Shown: positions 1 to 9,205 of the stretch, piece by piece | How positions within the stretch are numbered: position 1 is the stretch's first letter | How the letters are laid out: every line of letters starts with the position of its first letter | Source of the DNA: [Clostridium] citroniae WAL-17108 | GTDB lineage: Bacteria; Bacillota; Clostridia; Lachnospirales; Lachnospiraceae | NCBI RefSeq assembly: GCF_000233455.1 | Contig: NZ_JH376420.1 | Span: forward strand, 330,626 to 394,625 | Length of the DNA stretch: 64,000 nucleotides | Direction: 5' to 3' | Made by a program: the position numbers and the translations under genes | Notes under the pieces: model-generated | Databases searched by the model: none | What the model was told of the DNA's origin: nothing | What the model saw: the letters and a program-made list of their open reading frames with translations, nothing else

Positions 1-583
1 GGTATGATTTATGAATCCTTAAAAAATATTCCTTTTCCCCTTCCAACTTTTTCTCTATCACATCCAATTTGTTATACTCTTTCAAAATCCCGTTTTTCCA
101 TACAATCCTTACTTCACGAAGATTGCTTTCAAAATACAAAATATCACACATTGGTATTCTATACTCAGTTTTCATATAGCGAAAACAATAATTCGCATTA
201 TGTTTCGTGAGTTTTTGCAACATATAAAGAAATGTATCCTCGAACTCCTTAACCTTTATCGGTTTCATGATAAATGCGATTGGTGCAGACTTAAAAGCTT
301 CTTTCATATAAGATTCATAAGAGGTAACATAAGCAAGTTGGAAATTCCAATCGAATTCTCTTATTCTATATGCCGTCTCCAATCCATCCATCCCCCCGAT
401 TTGTATATCCATATAAATTATGTCAAACCGCTCTCCTTTTTTTATCTTTTCCAACAGCTTCGCGCCATCTTCAAAACAATCAACATCTATATGGAGCTTA
501 TGTCTTTCTGCCAATTCATACAGCAATTCTTCTAGTTTTCCCAGAAGATAGCGGTTATCATCACAAAGCGCAATTTTAATCAT
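1..583 (-). CDS. LytTR-family response regulator (3' end outside window)
   Basis: Translating the minus strand from the ATG at 583 gives a typical AgrA/ComE-like regulator. The receiver domain has the acidic pair in MIKIALCDDN, the phospho-acceptor Asp in IIYMDIQIGGMDG, the switch Ser/Thr in YVTSYES and the conserved Lys in FIMKPIK. From about residue 130 a LytTR DNA-binding domain begins (CFRYMKTEYRIPMCDILYFE) and the frame runs open off the window edge after 194 codons. No partner histidine kinase is visible; it would be expected further left. Family members respond to a peptide-sensing kinase and bind direct repeats in target promoters. Its presence at an ICE end suggests a signalling cargo, which is inference. 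Confidence 0.88.
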   Translation of the reverse strand, partial: MIKIALCDDNRYLLGKLEELLYELAERHKLHIDVDCFEDGAKLLEKIKKGERFDIIYMDIQIGGMDGLETAYRIREFDWNFQLAYVTSYESYMKEAFKSAPIAFIMKPIKVKEFEDTFLYMLQKLTKHNANYCFRYMKTEYRIPMCDILYFESNLREVRIVWKNGILKEYNKLDVIEKKLEGEKEYFLRIHKSY

Positions 584-616
584 AGTATTATCCCCAGTTA
601 AGTAAGCTCTTTTTCA

Positions 617-973
617 TCACTCTTTTTCATCACTCTTTTCCATCTTCGCTGCCATAACATCCATTAAATCCCATACTATTTCCTGATAGTCTTCTTTTAG
701 TATATCGAAAATCTGTACTAAATTGTACTTCTCTTGCAATTTATCCAATAGGACTCTCTGTTCTTCCAAATTGCGTTTTGCTTTAGAGCGCCCTAAAATA
801 TAATCGGTAGTTACATTGAAAAAGTCAGCATAAAGCTCTAAATGTTCCCTTGTCATAGTGCTGCTGTCACGTTCAATTCGGCTTACTACCTGCTGGGATA
901 TTCCAATTAAATTACCCAGACTTTTCTGGCTTAAATGGGCGCTTTTTCTTAACTCTTTTAGTCTATCATGCAT
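617..973 (-). CDS. XRE-family transcriptional regulator
   Basis: A 118-residue protein with an N-terminal Cro/C1 helix-turn-helix (about residues 5-60, including LGNLIGISQQVVSRIERD) followed by a charged helical tail. A GTG at 982 could also start it, but ATG 973 has GAGGTG six bases upstream and is preferred. A perfect 10-bp inverted repeat (968-977 and 1001-1010) brackets the RBS and covers the start codon, so the protein probably represses itself. It sits between sortase B and the LytTR regulator, all on one strand. Likely a regulator of this ICE segment; its targets are not shown by the sequence. Confidence 0.85.
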   Translation of the reverse strand: MHDRLKELRKSAHLSQKSLGNLIGISQQVVSRIERDSSTMTREHLELYADFFNVTTDYILGRSKAKRNLEEQRVLLDKLQEKYNLVQIFDILKEDYQEIVWDLMDVMAAKMEKSDEKE

Positions 974-1010
974 AAATAACACCTCTATATTAAGTTTATC
1001 ATTTATGCAT
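968..1010. promoter_or_regulatory. Inverted-repeat operator candidate at the XRE gene
   Basis: Arms ATGCATAAAT (968-977) and ATTTATGCAT (1001-1010) are perfect inverted copies separated by 23 bp. The left arm contains the XRE start codon and the spacer contains its RBS. Binding by the XRE protein here would block its own expression. Confidence 0.5.
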
Positions 1011-1109
1011 GCCCCTTATACTCTAATCTCTTTTTTATTTTACTCTAATTTAAGGTTTTTAAAGTTATAATTCTTGTATTAAATAGCCAACTATTTAGGT
1101 TTTTCTTTT

Positions 1110-1910
1110 TTACTCACGTTTCAATCTGCCTATTACAACAAACCTTTCACCACTTTTTTGATAACAGCATGTAACTAAATACAAAAGTGAGGTGTTGTCA
1201 TCTGGAATAATGCCTGTCTCATAAATTTCACGCTGTTTTAATTTTTGAAAATAGGCTCTTTGCTCAGTTAAATCCGTTCCATCTGTCAGGGAGAACAAGG
1301 CATCGGTTTCGTTTTCCCAATCATTTTCATCCGCATACAATACCGTAAAAATTTCATATTGATAACGTGCCCATAATGTATCAAGTCGAATGATTGGATG
1401 CATCTTCCAAAACTCTATGCTTTGATATTTAAGCAAATCTGCAAACATTGTCCCATTTCTCATATTATGTCCATAAATGAAAATATCTTCATTCTCGGCC
1501 TCGATATCACCTGATCCAACAAAGGGTACTCCCGCATAAGAATATTCTCCCGTAAAATTTCGATGAAGATAGTATTCCGGTTCCCAAAGTGTCTGCATGA
1601 CTGGATAATCAATATTAGTTCCATCAATAAAAATCCAGCCAACAAAATCCGGGGTTTTCTCTGCAAGTTCCTGATATTCTGGCAGGACTGCTCTTTCCTC
1701 ACCGTTTAAGCTCTTCATCATTTTATCTCCTGTTCTCTTAACCTCCGCCGCCGCACTGCTCCTTTCCCTTTCTGCTGAAATACTATTCCTCAAAATTTCA
1801 AATTTTATTTGCTCCTTTTCCTGCATCCATAGATTTCTCCCTAACACAGCCGTCGAAAAAAACATTGATACAATTAACATTCCAAACGTAATTTTCTCTC
1901 CCCATTTCAT
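1110..1910 (-). CDS. srtB: Class B sortase
   Basis: A 266-residue membrane-anchored transpeptidase. An N-terminal hydrophobic anchor (about residues 8-24) is followed by the sortase fold. The catalytic triad can be placed: His in IFIYGHNM, Cys in YLVTCCY (one of the adjacent pair) and Arg near the C-terminus in ERFVVIGRL. Class B enzymes attach specific surface or pilus proteins to the wall; sortases of this class are common cargo of Firmicutes ICEs. No sorting-signal substrate is visible in the window. The start overlaps the stop of the upstream gene by 4 bp (ATGA), indicating translational coupling within the VirD4 operon. Confidence 0.9.
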   Translation of the reverse strand: MKWGEKITFGMLIVSMFFSTAVLGRNLWMQEKEQIKFEILRNSISAERERSSAAAEVKRTGDKMMKSLNGEERAVLPEYQELAEKTPDFVGWIFIDGTNIDYPVMQTLWEPEYYLHRNFTGEYSYAGVPFVGSGDIEAENEDIFIYGHNMRNGTMFADLLKYQSIEFWKMHPIIRLDTLWARYQYEIFTVLYADENDWENETDALFSLTDGTDLTEQRAYFQKLKQREIYETGIIPDDNTSLLYLVTCCYQKSGERFVVIGRLKRE

Positions 1911-2215
1911 ACATGTATTTCTCCTATTTTGCTAGTCTCCATCTCTTCCCAAATAAGTCTAGAAAAATAAATCAAAGTTCCATCCACCCAGCGACATATC
2001 CGATTCCCTGTTAAATACTCCTCTGAGCTGCATTCCGGATTATCCCTTCTCCATCCAGTTTTATCCAAAAATTCCTCTATACTTTCATATGTTTCTAACG
2101 CCTCTGCTGCCTCTTCTATGCTTCTCTGTTTCAGCATGTCTTCTGATATAAGAAACTCTTTTTTTAAAATATTTCTTATTTTTGCCTGTGAATATTCCAG
2201 CCTGTCACCATTCAT
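1907..2215 (-). CDS. Hypothetical ICE protein between virD4 and srtB
   Basis: About 102 residues from ATG 2215 (MNGDRLEYSQAKIRN), overlapping the end of virD4 by 11 bp and the start of the sortase by 4 bp, so it is part of the same operon. No signal peptide or membrane segment. The charged helical N-terminal half (QAKIRNILKKEF) is followed by an aromatic C-terminus with a WVDGTLIYFSRLIWEE stretch. A longer start at 2251 would lie inside virD4 and is less likely. Function not recognised; a small transfer-associated protein by position only. Confidence 0.6.
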   Translation of the reverse strand: MNGDRLEYSQAKIRNILKKEFLISEDMLKQRSIEEAAEALETYESIEEFLDKTGWRRDNPECSSEEYLTGNRICRWVDGTLIYFSRLIWEEMETSKIGEIHV

Positions 2216-3562
2216 CTGTAAACAAATCCTCCACCTTCTCAATCGTTTCACCGTACTCTGTTGTCTCCGCTATATTTTCCCCTGCTTCAAAAGAATCCAT
2301 TGCTGTTTCCTCTAATATGCCATACGATTCCTCCATTATGGGTTCTTCCAATTTACAGCATTTTTCTTCCTGACTGCCACTTTTTCTTAAAAAGTCCGTT
2401 TGCTTAGCAATGTCCATCTCCTTTATTCTCCATTCTGGTACATACCTTTCAGTCTTTTCGAGCACCAATCTTTTTGCATCTGGATGATGGCTATAATCAA
2501 ATTTCTTTACCTTCAGCACTTTCTGTCCCCGGATAATCACAAGCGCCTGTTCCAAGGGAAACCTCAAAATTTCATCTGGCAATAAAAGCATCCGTTTCCC
2601 CACAGAGCTGGTTTCCGAGTAATCCGGTACATAGTTGCTCATCCGGATTGTGTTCAAGTTCTTCCGCACAGAAGATACCCCTACCGTCACCTCGCCAGAA
2701 CGACCGCTAAAATAAGTTGCTGTTGTCATATCGTTACACCCCAAAAACAGGGATGTATCACAGCCTCCCAGTATCTCCTCCCACTGTCCATCCGGATAGC
2801 GGTTCTGGAGCTGTGGAATATTCTGGTATAAAATACTCATACCCAGATTCCGGCTCCTGGCCGTTGCCAGTTTTTTCTTAAAATCAGGTACAATACCAAT
2901 ATTGGGGAATTCGTCAAGAATAAAATGAACCGTCACAGGTAGTTGCCGATTCTCCTGCCGGTCTGCAAATCGAATTAGCTTAATACAGAGGAATGACACA
3001 AACAGCGTCGCCAACACATCATAGGTGGAGTCCTGATCCGAAGTGATACAAAAATAAGCGCATTTTTCCCTCCCTGGCAGCGTCAAATCAATTTCACGGT
3101 AGCTGGTAATCTTCTGTACCTTTTCATTCTGCATAATCTGAAGCCTGGTTCCCAAACCAAGCACCGCATTTCCTTTCACCTTTTCTGCTTTTGAGAACAG
3201 GCGGTATGGTCCTTTCGCCGGATGGGTCGTCGGCAGATTATCGAAGATTCCATCAATCGCTTCCAGACTCTGGTTAATCAGCAGCTTATAGGCTTCTGCA
3301 AATGTTCGGTCCTTTTCCTCATACTCATGGTAGACATAAAGACACAGTGCTTTCAACAAATCCATTTCTGTGTTGTCGTAAAAATGGTCAAACTTATCCG
3401 TGGTATTCCGGATAACAACATCTACAAAGGTATCAATCAGTCCCCCACCGTCTATCTCTGCCAGGCAATCCCACGCATCTGAATGGTCCAAATCAATCAA
3501 GTTCCATAGCCGGACTGTATATCCTTCTGCTTTCAGATATGCAGCCGTATCTTCGTACAACT
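2205..3562 (-). CDS. virD4: VirD4/TraG coupling protein, 3' exon
   Basis: Second exon of the type IV coupling protein, starting with the bases that complete codon E in DPKS-ELYEDTAAYLK. It contains the ATPase core after Walker A: FILDEFPNIG is the Walker B region and LGCNDMTTATYFSGRSGEVTV is the conserved TraG region. The protein would recruit the relaxosome to the secretion channel at the inner membrane and energise DNA transfer. Joined with the 5' exon (6243-6819) it gives 644 residues, a normal length for the family. Translation from an internal TTG (3560) is possible on paper but would lack Walker A. Confidence 0.9.
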
Positions 3563-6242
3563 ATAGCGATAGGTAACTTTTTGATGTTATCTCCAAGTTT
3601 TCCCCCGCTTCACACCGTACATGAAACTTTCGCTTCATACGGCGTTCCATCATATCCAAATAGATTTATAAGTTATTTCCCAGTTATTGTCTGGTATCCG
3701 TAATTCGTCCGTATTCTGTTCAGTTTTTTCTTCTGCTGACTATTAAGAACATAACCTTTTAACAGTGATTTTGCTTCATCTGCTGATTCTGTTAGGATTG
3801 CCTTTGCAATGGGAATTTCCACAAATGCCAGATTAGAATATCTGTCAAGGTTATCTCCTTTGTCTGATTTGTGAATACATATCAGAGTGGACGGAGTTCC
3901 TCGACGATTCATTACATAGCAGTTGCCTTGTTGTGCGATATATGCCGAAATACGATTGTCGTTAAACTCTACGCTATCGGCAGGGTTTTCATTTTCCAAC
4001 AACGCTCGGATTTCTTCTTTTGTTACAACTACAACGTCCTCATGCACCTTGTTTCTCCCTTGCTTTGTAAAATTACAAATATCTTGCGAGAAATTCATAG
4101 GATTTTTGTGTTGTACTCCTTGAATCGGCAATAGCGGATTATCCGCAATCATCACTATTTTTGTTTTTGGTCTGATTCCTTTTGTCCTGCTCTGAAATTC
4201 TGAACTTGTACTTTCAAATGGAACTGATTTTGCAATGTTCCTTAAACGGATTCGTATGGTCGGTAAGAGAGCGTAACTTACTTCTGTCAGGTTGTTATAT
4301 ACGTTAGTTGCTATGCAGTAGTAATTCTGCATACCGATAACTGTCAGATTATATCTGCTGATATTGAAGCCAGTCGTATGTCTGGCTATATCTTTTACCT
4401 TTAACTTTAGATTTGTTTTCGCTTTCTTTAATGCTTTTTGGTTCATATCTGTTTTGGCAACATAACCGTGTTTCGTTCTTCCTTTTGGAATGACTTTGAT
4501 TTTGAACCCCAGAAAATCTGATGAATTTTTCTTCAGATTTACTACCTTTGATTTCTCTGGACTGATTTCTAATTTCAGTCTTTTATTAAGAAAATCTACG
4601 GTACTGTGGTAAAATCTTTGTGCTTCTCCATAGGTTGAACACATGATTTTAAAATCATCAGCGTAACGTACAATAAAACCGCTTTTCAGTTTGGTATATT
4701 TCTTTGCGTATTGAAGCCACCCATTTTTACTGCGGTTCTTCGGCTGGAATGTTTCCCACTGACTGCTTACCCACCAGTCTAATTCATTAAGGACTATGAG
4801 GGAGAGCAGTGGACTTAACAGACCGCCTTGTGGTGTTCCTTTTTCTGGGACACCCTCGCCGTCAATTTCAGCTTTCAGCATTTTGCTGATAATGCAAATC
4901 AATCTTTTATCCCGAATACCAAGTGTCCAGATTTGTTTTAATAGTTTTCCATGATTGACATTATCGAAAAATCCTTTAATGTCTACGTCAACACAGTAAT
5001 GATATTTTGATAAATTTATCAGTGTCGTTACTCTGCTGACTGCATGGTGGGCACTTCGATTCGCACGGAATCCATAGGAATGATTATGGAACTTTGGTTC
5101 GCATATCGGCTCTAGGACTTGCAGGATACATTGTTGTACCAGCCTGTCCCAGATACACGGAATCCCCAATGGACGCATTTTATCGCTCCCAGCTTTGGGA
5201 ATGAAAACACGTCTGACTGATTTCGGGCGGTAGTCGTTAAGACTTTCCCGAACGGTAGCGACAATCTCAGCATTACTGAATCGTTTTATATCATCTATCG
5301 TCATTCCGTCCGTTCCAGCCGTTTTACTTCCACTGTTTGATTTCAGATTACGGTAAGCTAAACAAATATTTTGTTCCGAACCAATAATTTCAAGTAACTT
5401 ATAAAAGTTATTACCGTTCTTGCTCTGTGCGTATAACTCGTCATAAATATGTTGCATATCATAATACTCGTTATAGCGGAGCTTGTTTTTCTTTAGCATG
5501 GTCTGTACCCTCCTTGTTTGCAGGAGCAAGTACATCTCTTAGTCTTACTCGAACCCATACCATTTTTCTTAGTAATTCTATTCTTCATATGACTAGTGGC
5601 TATCCCTCCACCGCTTGTTATCACGGTTTCATAGGTACTGTGCCACCACTCTCACTGACATTAACACACCTTATATCATTGCTAATCTCACAATAACTTT
5701 CTGATGTGAACACTTCACAGACAGTAAAATCTCCATGTTGTCAGCTTTCAACGTTCCAAACACACTATCTGTACATATATCCTTAGGTTTCCTCTATAAG
5801 CCTGCTACCTTGATAACGCCTTTAACGTTATATGGATTTTCATAAATGCAGAGTCTTACTCACCCACAGTAGCGACACTATTTGTGTCACTGGACATTTC
5901 TATCCAGCCCCGATATAGACCTGTACATTCAAGGATTCGTCAGTAGACCTCTCATCTACATTCTAACCATAGATATTTTATAGACTTCCGGCATATAAGA
6001 CACAACGCCCACCTCTGGGAATCTTTCGTCAGCATTATCTGTTACGGTGTCTGTCTGCCGACTTCACCGAGCTTCTGACAGAGCCTTGTTTACTCAAGTT
6101 TCTGCCAGTCGGAGTATTAAAGTAGCCTTTCAGGGCGTTACCCCGTCATTCGACTATTCGTGTGTTTAGTTCTCCAACACACATTAAATATTGATTTAAT
6201 GAAGTGCTGTGCCTACTCTTTTCAAGCAGGAACGTTTCGCAC
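3563..6242 (-). mobile_element. Group II intron inserted in virD4
   Basis: A 2680-nt intron. Its 5' end begins GTGCGAAA (6242 downwards), the group II consensus GUGYG, and its 3' end is ...GCTAT (AY). Domain V is visible at about 3611-3646 (GCCGTATGAAGC / GTACGGTGTG arms around a GAAA loop) with domain VI downstream. It encodes an RT/maturase (3673-5499). About 740 bases upstream of that ORF hold domains I-III and no other gene. Removing exactly this interval restores the VirD4 frame as DPKS-ELYED, which fixes both junctions. Confidence 0.93.
3673..5499 (-). CDS. ltrA: Group II intron reverse transcriptase/maturase (virD4 intron)
   Basis: A 608-residue intron-encoded protein from ATG 5499, which has GGAGGG 8 bases upstream; an in-frame start at 5535 is less well placed. 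RT blocks include GTDGMTIDD, RPLGIPCIWDRLVQQ, GFRANRSAHHAV, KGTPQGGLLSPLLS and the catalytic RYADDFKIM. The X/maturase domain follows (SRYNLTVIGMQNYY). The final ~120 residues carry a worn HNH-like pattern (Gly-Asn-Cys, then ICIHKSDKGDN and RYSNLAF) without the usual CxxC pairs or HH, so endonuclease activity is doubtful. It should help splicing and target-primed mobility of its host intron. Confidence 0.93.
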   Translation of the reverse strand: MLKKNKLRYNEYYDMQHIYDELYAQSKNGNNFYKLLEIIGSEQNICLAYRNLKSNSGSKTAGTDGMTIDDIKRFSNAEIVATVRESLNDYRPKSVRRVFIPKAGSDKMRPLGIPCIWDRLVQQCILQVLEPICEPKFHNHSYGFRANRSAHHAVSRVTTLINLSKYHYCVDVDIKGFFDNVNHGKLLKQIWTLGIRDKRLICIISKMLKAEIDGEGVPEKGTPQGGLLSPLLSLIVLNELDWWVSSQWETFQPKNRSKNGWLQYAKKYTKLKSGFIVRYADDFKIMCSTYGEAQRFYHSTVDFLNKRLKLEISPEKSKVVNLKKNSSDFLGFKIKVIPKGRTKHGYVAKTDMNQKALKKAKTNLKLKVKDIARHTTGFNISRYNLTVIGMQNYYCIATNVYNNLTEVSYALLPTIRIRLRNIAKSVPFESTSSEFQSRTKGIRPKTKIVMIADNPLLPIQGVQHKNPMNFSQDICNFTKQGRNKVHEDVVVVTKEEIRALLENENPADSVEFNDNRISAYIAQQGNCYVMNRRGTPSTLICIHKSDKGDNLDRYSNLAFVEIPIAKAILTESADEAKSLLKGYVLNSQQKKKLNRIRTNYGYQTITGK

Positions 6243-6819
6243 CCGATTTAGGATCCGTAATGAACATACTCTCTCCCCGCCGGATACACTGGAGAATCAT
6301 GTTGCGGGCAAAAGCCCTGGATTTCATGGAACCTTGGGAACCACACACCGCAATATTCCGATTCAGTCTGGATTCCGGAGGAAGGCTTAAAATACTTCCG
6401 CTTATAAGATCGGTTCCCAGGATAATCCCTTTTGTTTCTTTCACATCCCTCTCCTCCCTCAGAACCTGCTTCTTCTCCACCTCTGTCATGTATCCTGACG
6501 TCCCGTAGGTTCCCAGACTGGAATATTTGAAATTCCGTTCTTCGTCCATATCTGAACCACCTGCCTTGCCCTGATATGCAATAAAACCTGCAAAAATCAG
6601 GAATAGCCCAATGGTGCAAATTGTCGTTTTCCAACCACGGAATGAAAATATCGCTGTAAAATAACAGCGGAACGGATTGAAGCTCACATGTGCGGTATCT
6701 ACCGCAGCCTGGCAGAGCAAGCCGCTCACATAAAGAGCTAGGACAAACAGCAATGCCAGTCCCCATAAAAGTTTCTTCCTCTCCTCATTTTCGCTTAAAA
6801 ATCCCCTCAGCCATTTCAA
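6243..6819 (-). CDS. virD4: VirD4/TraG coupling protein, 5' exon
   Basis: First exon, from a TTG start at 6819 (LKWLRGFLSENEERK). Two transmembrane segments (about residues 18-38 and 60-82) anchor it in the membrane, and the Walker A motif GSQGSMKS lies at about residue 160, followed by FITDPKS where the intron interrupts the frame. Without splicing, translation would run 15 codons into the intron and stop, giving a 207-residue fragment that lacks the ATPase core. It lies downstream of the DUF6017-type replication gene and upstream of the sortase, all co-oriented. Confidence 0.9.
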
Positions 6820-6864
6820 CAGTATGCACCTGCCTCTCTGTCAAATTTTAGTCCCCCTTGCCTT

Positions 6865-7929
6865 TTATCCCCCGGAATCCGTCTTATTTCCCTGTGCGCT
6901 ATGATACTGATACAGATTCCCATAATAAGCCCCAATCGTATTGACCGCATTATATAATGCCGTTATCATCACCGCTCGGATATTTCTTGCCTTTGTCTCC
7001 GTTTCCTGCAGACAATTAAGCACATATTGGATATGAAACATGTTCAGTTTCCTGTACTGTGCCTTTACCAATTCCGTAGGACGCTCCTCCCGGTTCACCC
7101 GTATGGCTTCTGCCGTGGAGGTCAAAACCTCTGTGGCAATCTCTACCAGCTCGTCCAGCTCCTTCTTATCCGTCCTATCCTGAATTAAAATATCATATTC
7201 AATCTGTCTCTTAAATGCCCCCTTTGTCTGCTGATAGGATTGGATGGGATAATCTGTGTTGTAATCTCTGTATGTATTCTCTGTATTTGTCTCCCCCATT
7301 TCAGTGGGACCCTCTCTCTCATCCCATGGGGAGGTGTCCCCGTTTTCAGTGATACCCCTCTCCGATTCTGGTGGGAGGTGTCCCCGATTTGAGTGATACC
7401 CTCTGTAAACCATCCCCGCACCACTCTCTACTCCGAAATTCTTCCTATTTTCTTCTTTCTTCGCTTCCGGTTCCTGCTTTGTTACACATTCCTCTGGAAA
7501 TGTAATCTGCTCCAGAACGTCCGCATCCAGCTCCAAAAACAGTATATTGGGTACCGTCTGTCCATTGATAGTCAGGGTACGGAACACCCGCCGTACCACT
7601 CCCAGCCGTTCCAGTTCCACCACAGCATTGGTGGCATCCCGTTTGGTAATCCCGAACTGATCCGCCATCTGTTGATAGCTTCGCTGTAAAAGGTCTGCCT
7701 TAAACCGTTTTCGGTATCCCAGAAGCTGCCCGCTTCCTTCGTCCCTCACCTCCGCAGCCCGGTACCAGTACACAATATCGGATAGGATTACAATGGCATT
7801 AAGGTATGGTTTTCCGGTGGGTTTGCGAATAGTCCGGTACCATGCCGCTGGTATAATATTGCCCGTGATGTTCATCCGGCTTAACCGGTCTACCGTCTCA
7901 TTTCCTGTTGAGGTTCGGATTCCCTCCAT
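6865..7929 (-). CDS. RepA-like winged-helix / DUF6017-type replication protein
   Basis: A 354-residue protein with a good RBS (GGAGGG) before ATG 7929. Residues ~40-140 form a replication-initiator-like winged helix (SYQQMADQFGITKRDATNAVVELERLGVV). A long low-complexity linker with repeated GDTSP-type segments follows, and the C-terminus (about 250-345, from QIEYDILIQDRTDKKELDEL to NTIGAYYGNLYQYH) matches what I know as DUF6017, an ICE-associated domain. Likely role: autonomous replication or maintenance of the excised circle. Lies between virD4 and a possible relaxation-like protein on one operon. Confidence 0.75.
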   Translation of the reverse strand: MEGIRTSTGNETVDRLSRMNITGNIIPAAWYRTIRKPTGKPYLNAIVILSDIVYWYRAAEVRDEGSGQLLGYRKRFKADLLQRSYQQMADQFGITKRDATNAVVELERLGVVRRVFRTLTINGQTVPNILFLELDADVLEQITFPEECVTKQEPEAKKEENRKNFGVESGAGMVYRGYHSNRGHLPPESERGITENGDTSPWDEREGPTEMGETNTENTYRDYNTDYPIQSYQQTKGAFKRQIEYDILIQDRTDKKELDELVEIATEVLTSTAEAIRVNREERPTELVKAQYRKLNMFHIQYVLNCLQETETKARNIRAVMITALYNAVNTIGAYYGNLYQYHSAQGNKTDSGG

Positions 7930-7930
7930 C

Positions 7931-9034
7931 CTATTTTCCCTCCTTCCTCTTCTCCCATCCCAGATACCTGCATACCTTATCCGGCCGAATTGCCTCGATT
8001 ATAAATGTTTTCGGAAACAATTCCCGTAGTGTCTGCGCCTGGTAAGTAAAGCAGAATACCCTCCCGCCTCCATGAAACGGCTGCCCCAAGATTCTCCGTA
8101 TCTGCCACAATTCAAACAGATAGCAAAAGTAAACCCTCTTCCCCTCGCTGTCGGTTCCCGCCTCCAGACCGGATCCCTCCTCCCTTACATACTTTAGGAC
8201 TTTGCATAAAAATGAGCGAAACCGACTCTGTGCTTCCACATCACACAGAAGCCACAACTGAACCATAGCCTCAGCCATAAATGGGACATAGTATACGAAC
8301 TCATAAACATCGTCCAAACGGAATAAGGTTCCCTTAAGTCCACCATCACTCACTAAAAGGCGTTTTCCCATTTCCATTCGATTTCCCATAATAATGGCTC
8401 CCCCCAATTCCACGCTCCAGCTCCGCTTCATTCTAAGTTCCATCCGATTTCTTAAATTTCGTTCCGTCTTAGGCGCCCACTTCATCAGGCTATCCATCGT
8501 GTTATATACCACATAAAAACTACTGGCTAACAGGATACCGCAGGCTCTGGAACCCTTAATCTCCTTGTCAGTTTCCATTTTCCATTCCATGGTTCCATAA
8601 TAAGAGGCCGCAAATCCTCCCTTTCCGGAACCCAACAGAGTCCGATGGACTGCTGGGAACAGCTCCGGCTTATCACTTTTAAATATCCGTATATCAGCCC
8701 TGTGGCAAAACACCCATACCATGCTCATGCGGTGGAGACGGAGACGCTTTTCCGGCTCGCTCTTCACATGGCTGGTTGCTCCTGCGCCTGATAAGTAAGG
8801 CTCTACATCCTCACCATATTCCTCCAGCAAATACCGTTTAGCCCTGACACGTAGCAAATAACCTTTCATCCCGTCCTTACTCCTGACCGTCAAATCACCT
8901 TCCTTTTTTAACTGGGTCACAAGTACGGCGGCATAGGAATCGGAGCCAATCGCATACCCGGACCAACCAGCCGGCAGTTCTCCACTAACTGCCACCAGTA
9001 AAAGCAATTCGTCACGCCTGTCCCGTATCTCCAT
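7931..9034 (-). CDS. Putative replication-relaxation-like ICE protein
   Basis: 367 residues. The N-terminal ~110 residues look like a winged helix (VLVTQLKKEGDLTVRSKDG followed by RAKRYLLEEYGED), the layout of replication-relaxation proteins. The rest, with segments such as ILLASSFYVVYNTM and CYLFELWQIRRILGQPF, is not recognised. Its ATG directly follows the stop of a tiny upstream ORF (TAAATG) and its stop is next to the start of the DUF6017 gene, so the three are coupled. The family assignment is tentative and rests on layout, not on a diagnostic motif. Confidence 0.55.
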   Translation of the reverse strand: MEIRDRRDELLLLVAVSGELPAGWSGYAIGSDSYAAVLVTQLKKEGDLTVRSKDGMKGYLLRVRAKRYLLEEYGEDVEPYLSGAGATSHVKSEPEKRLRLHRMSMVWVFCHRADIRIFKSDKPELFPAVHRTLLGSGKGGFAASYYGTMEWKMETDKEIKGSRACGILLASSFYVVYNTMDSLMKWAPKTERNLRNRMELRMKRSWSVELGGAIIMGNRMEMGKRLLVSDGGLKGTLFRLDDVYEFVYYVPFMAEAMVQLWLLCDVEAQSRFRSFLCKVLKYVREEGSGLEAGTDSEGKRVYFCYLFELWQIRRILGQPFHGGGRVFCFTYQAQTLRELFPKTFIIEAIRPDKVCRYLGWEKRKEGK

Positions 9035-9205
9035 TTATCTCCCTCTCTGTTTTCCGTATTTCTCTTTTTCGTACCCAGTTAACTCCATCCCTGGGTACAT
9101 TTCAGTGCGAATTCGTACCTGTTTTTCCTTACTTATCAAGGCTTTTCCGTAAATCTTACCCTGTCGGAATTTCCATGTCTTAGACCTCTTCTTTTTTCGA
9201 TACAA
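9035..9205 (-). CDS. Small basic ORF, 56 residues (possible gene)
   Basis: An open frame read from TTG 9205 with AGGAAG upstream, ending in TAA immediately before the ATG of the next gene (TAAATG). The product is very basic (YRKKKRSKTWKFRQGKIYG at the N-terminus, EKEKYGKQRGR at the end). Its 3' end supplies the GGGAGA ribosome binding site of the downstream gene, so it could act in translational coupling. It overlaps the end of the upstream gene by 26 bp. No homologue recognised. Confidence 0.4.
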   Translation of the reverse strand: MYRKKKRSKTWKFRQGKIYGKALISKEKQVRIRTEMYPGMELTGYEKEKYGKQRGR

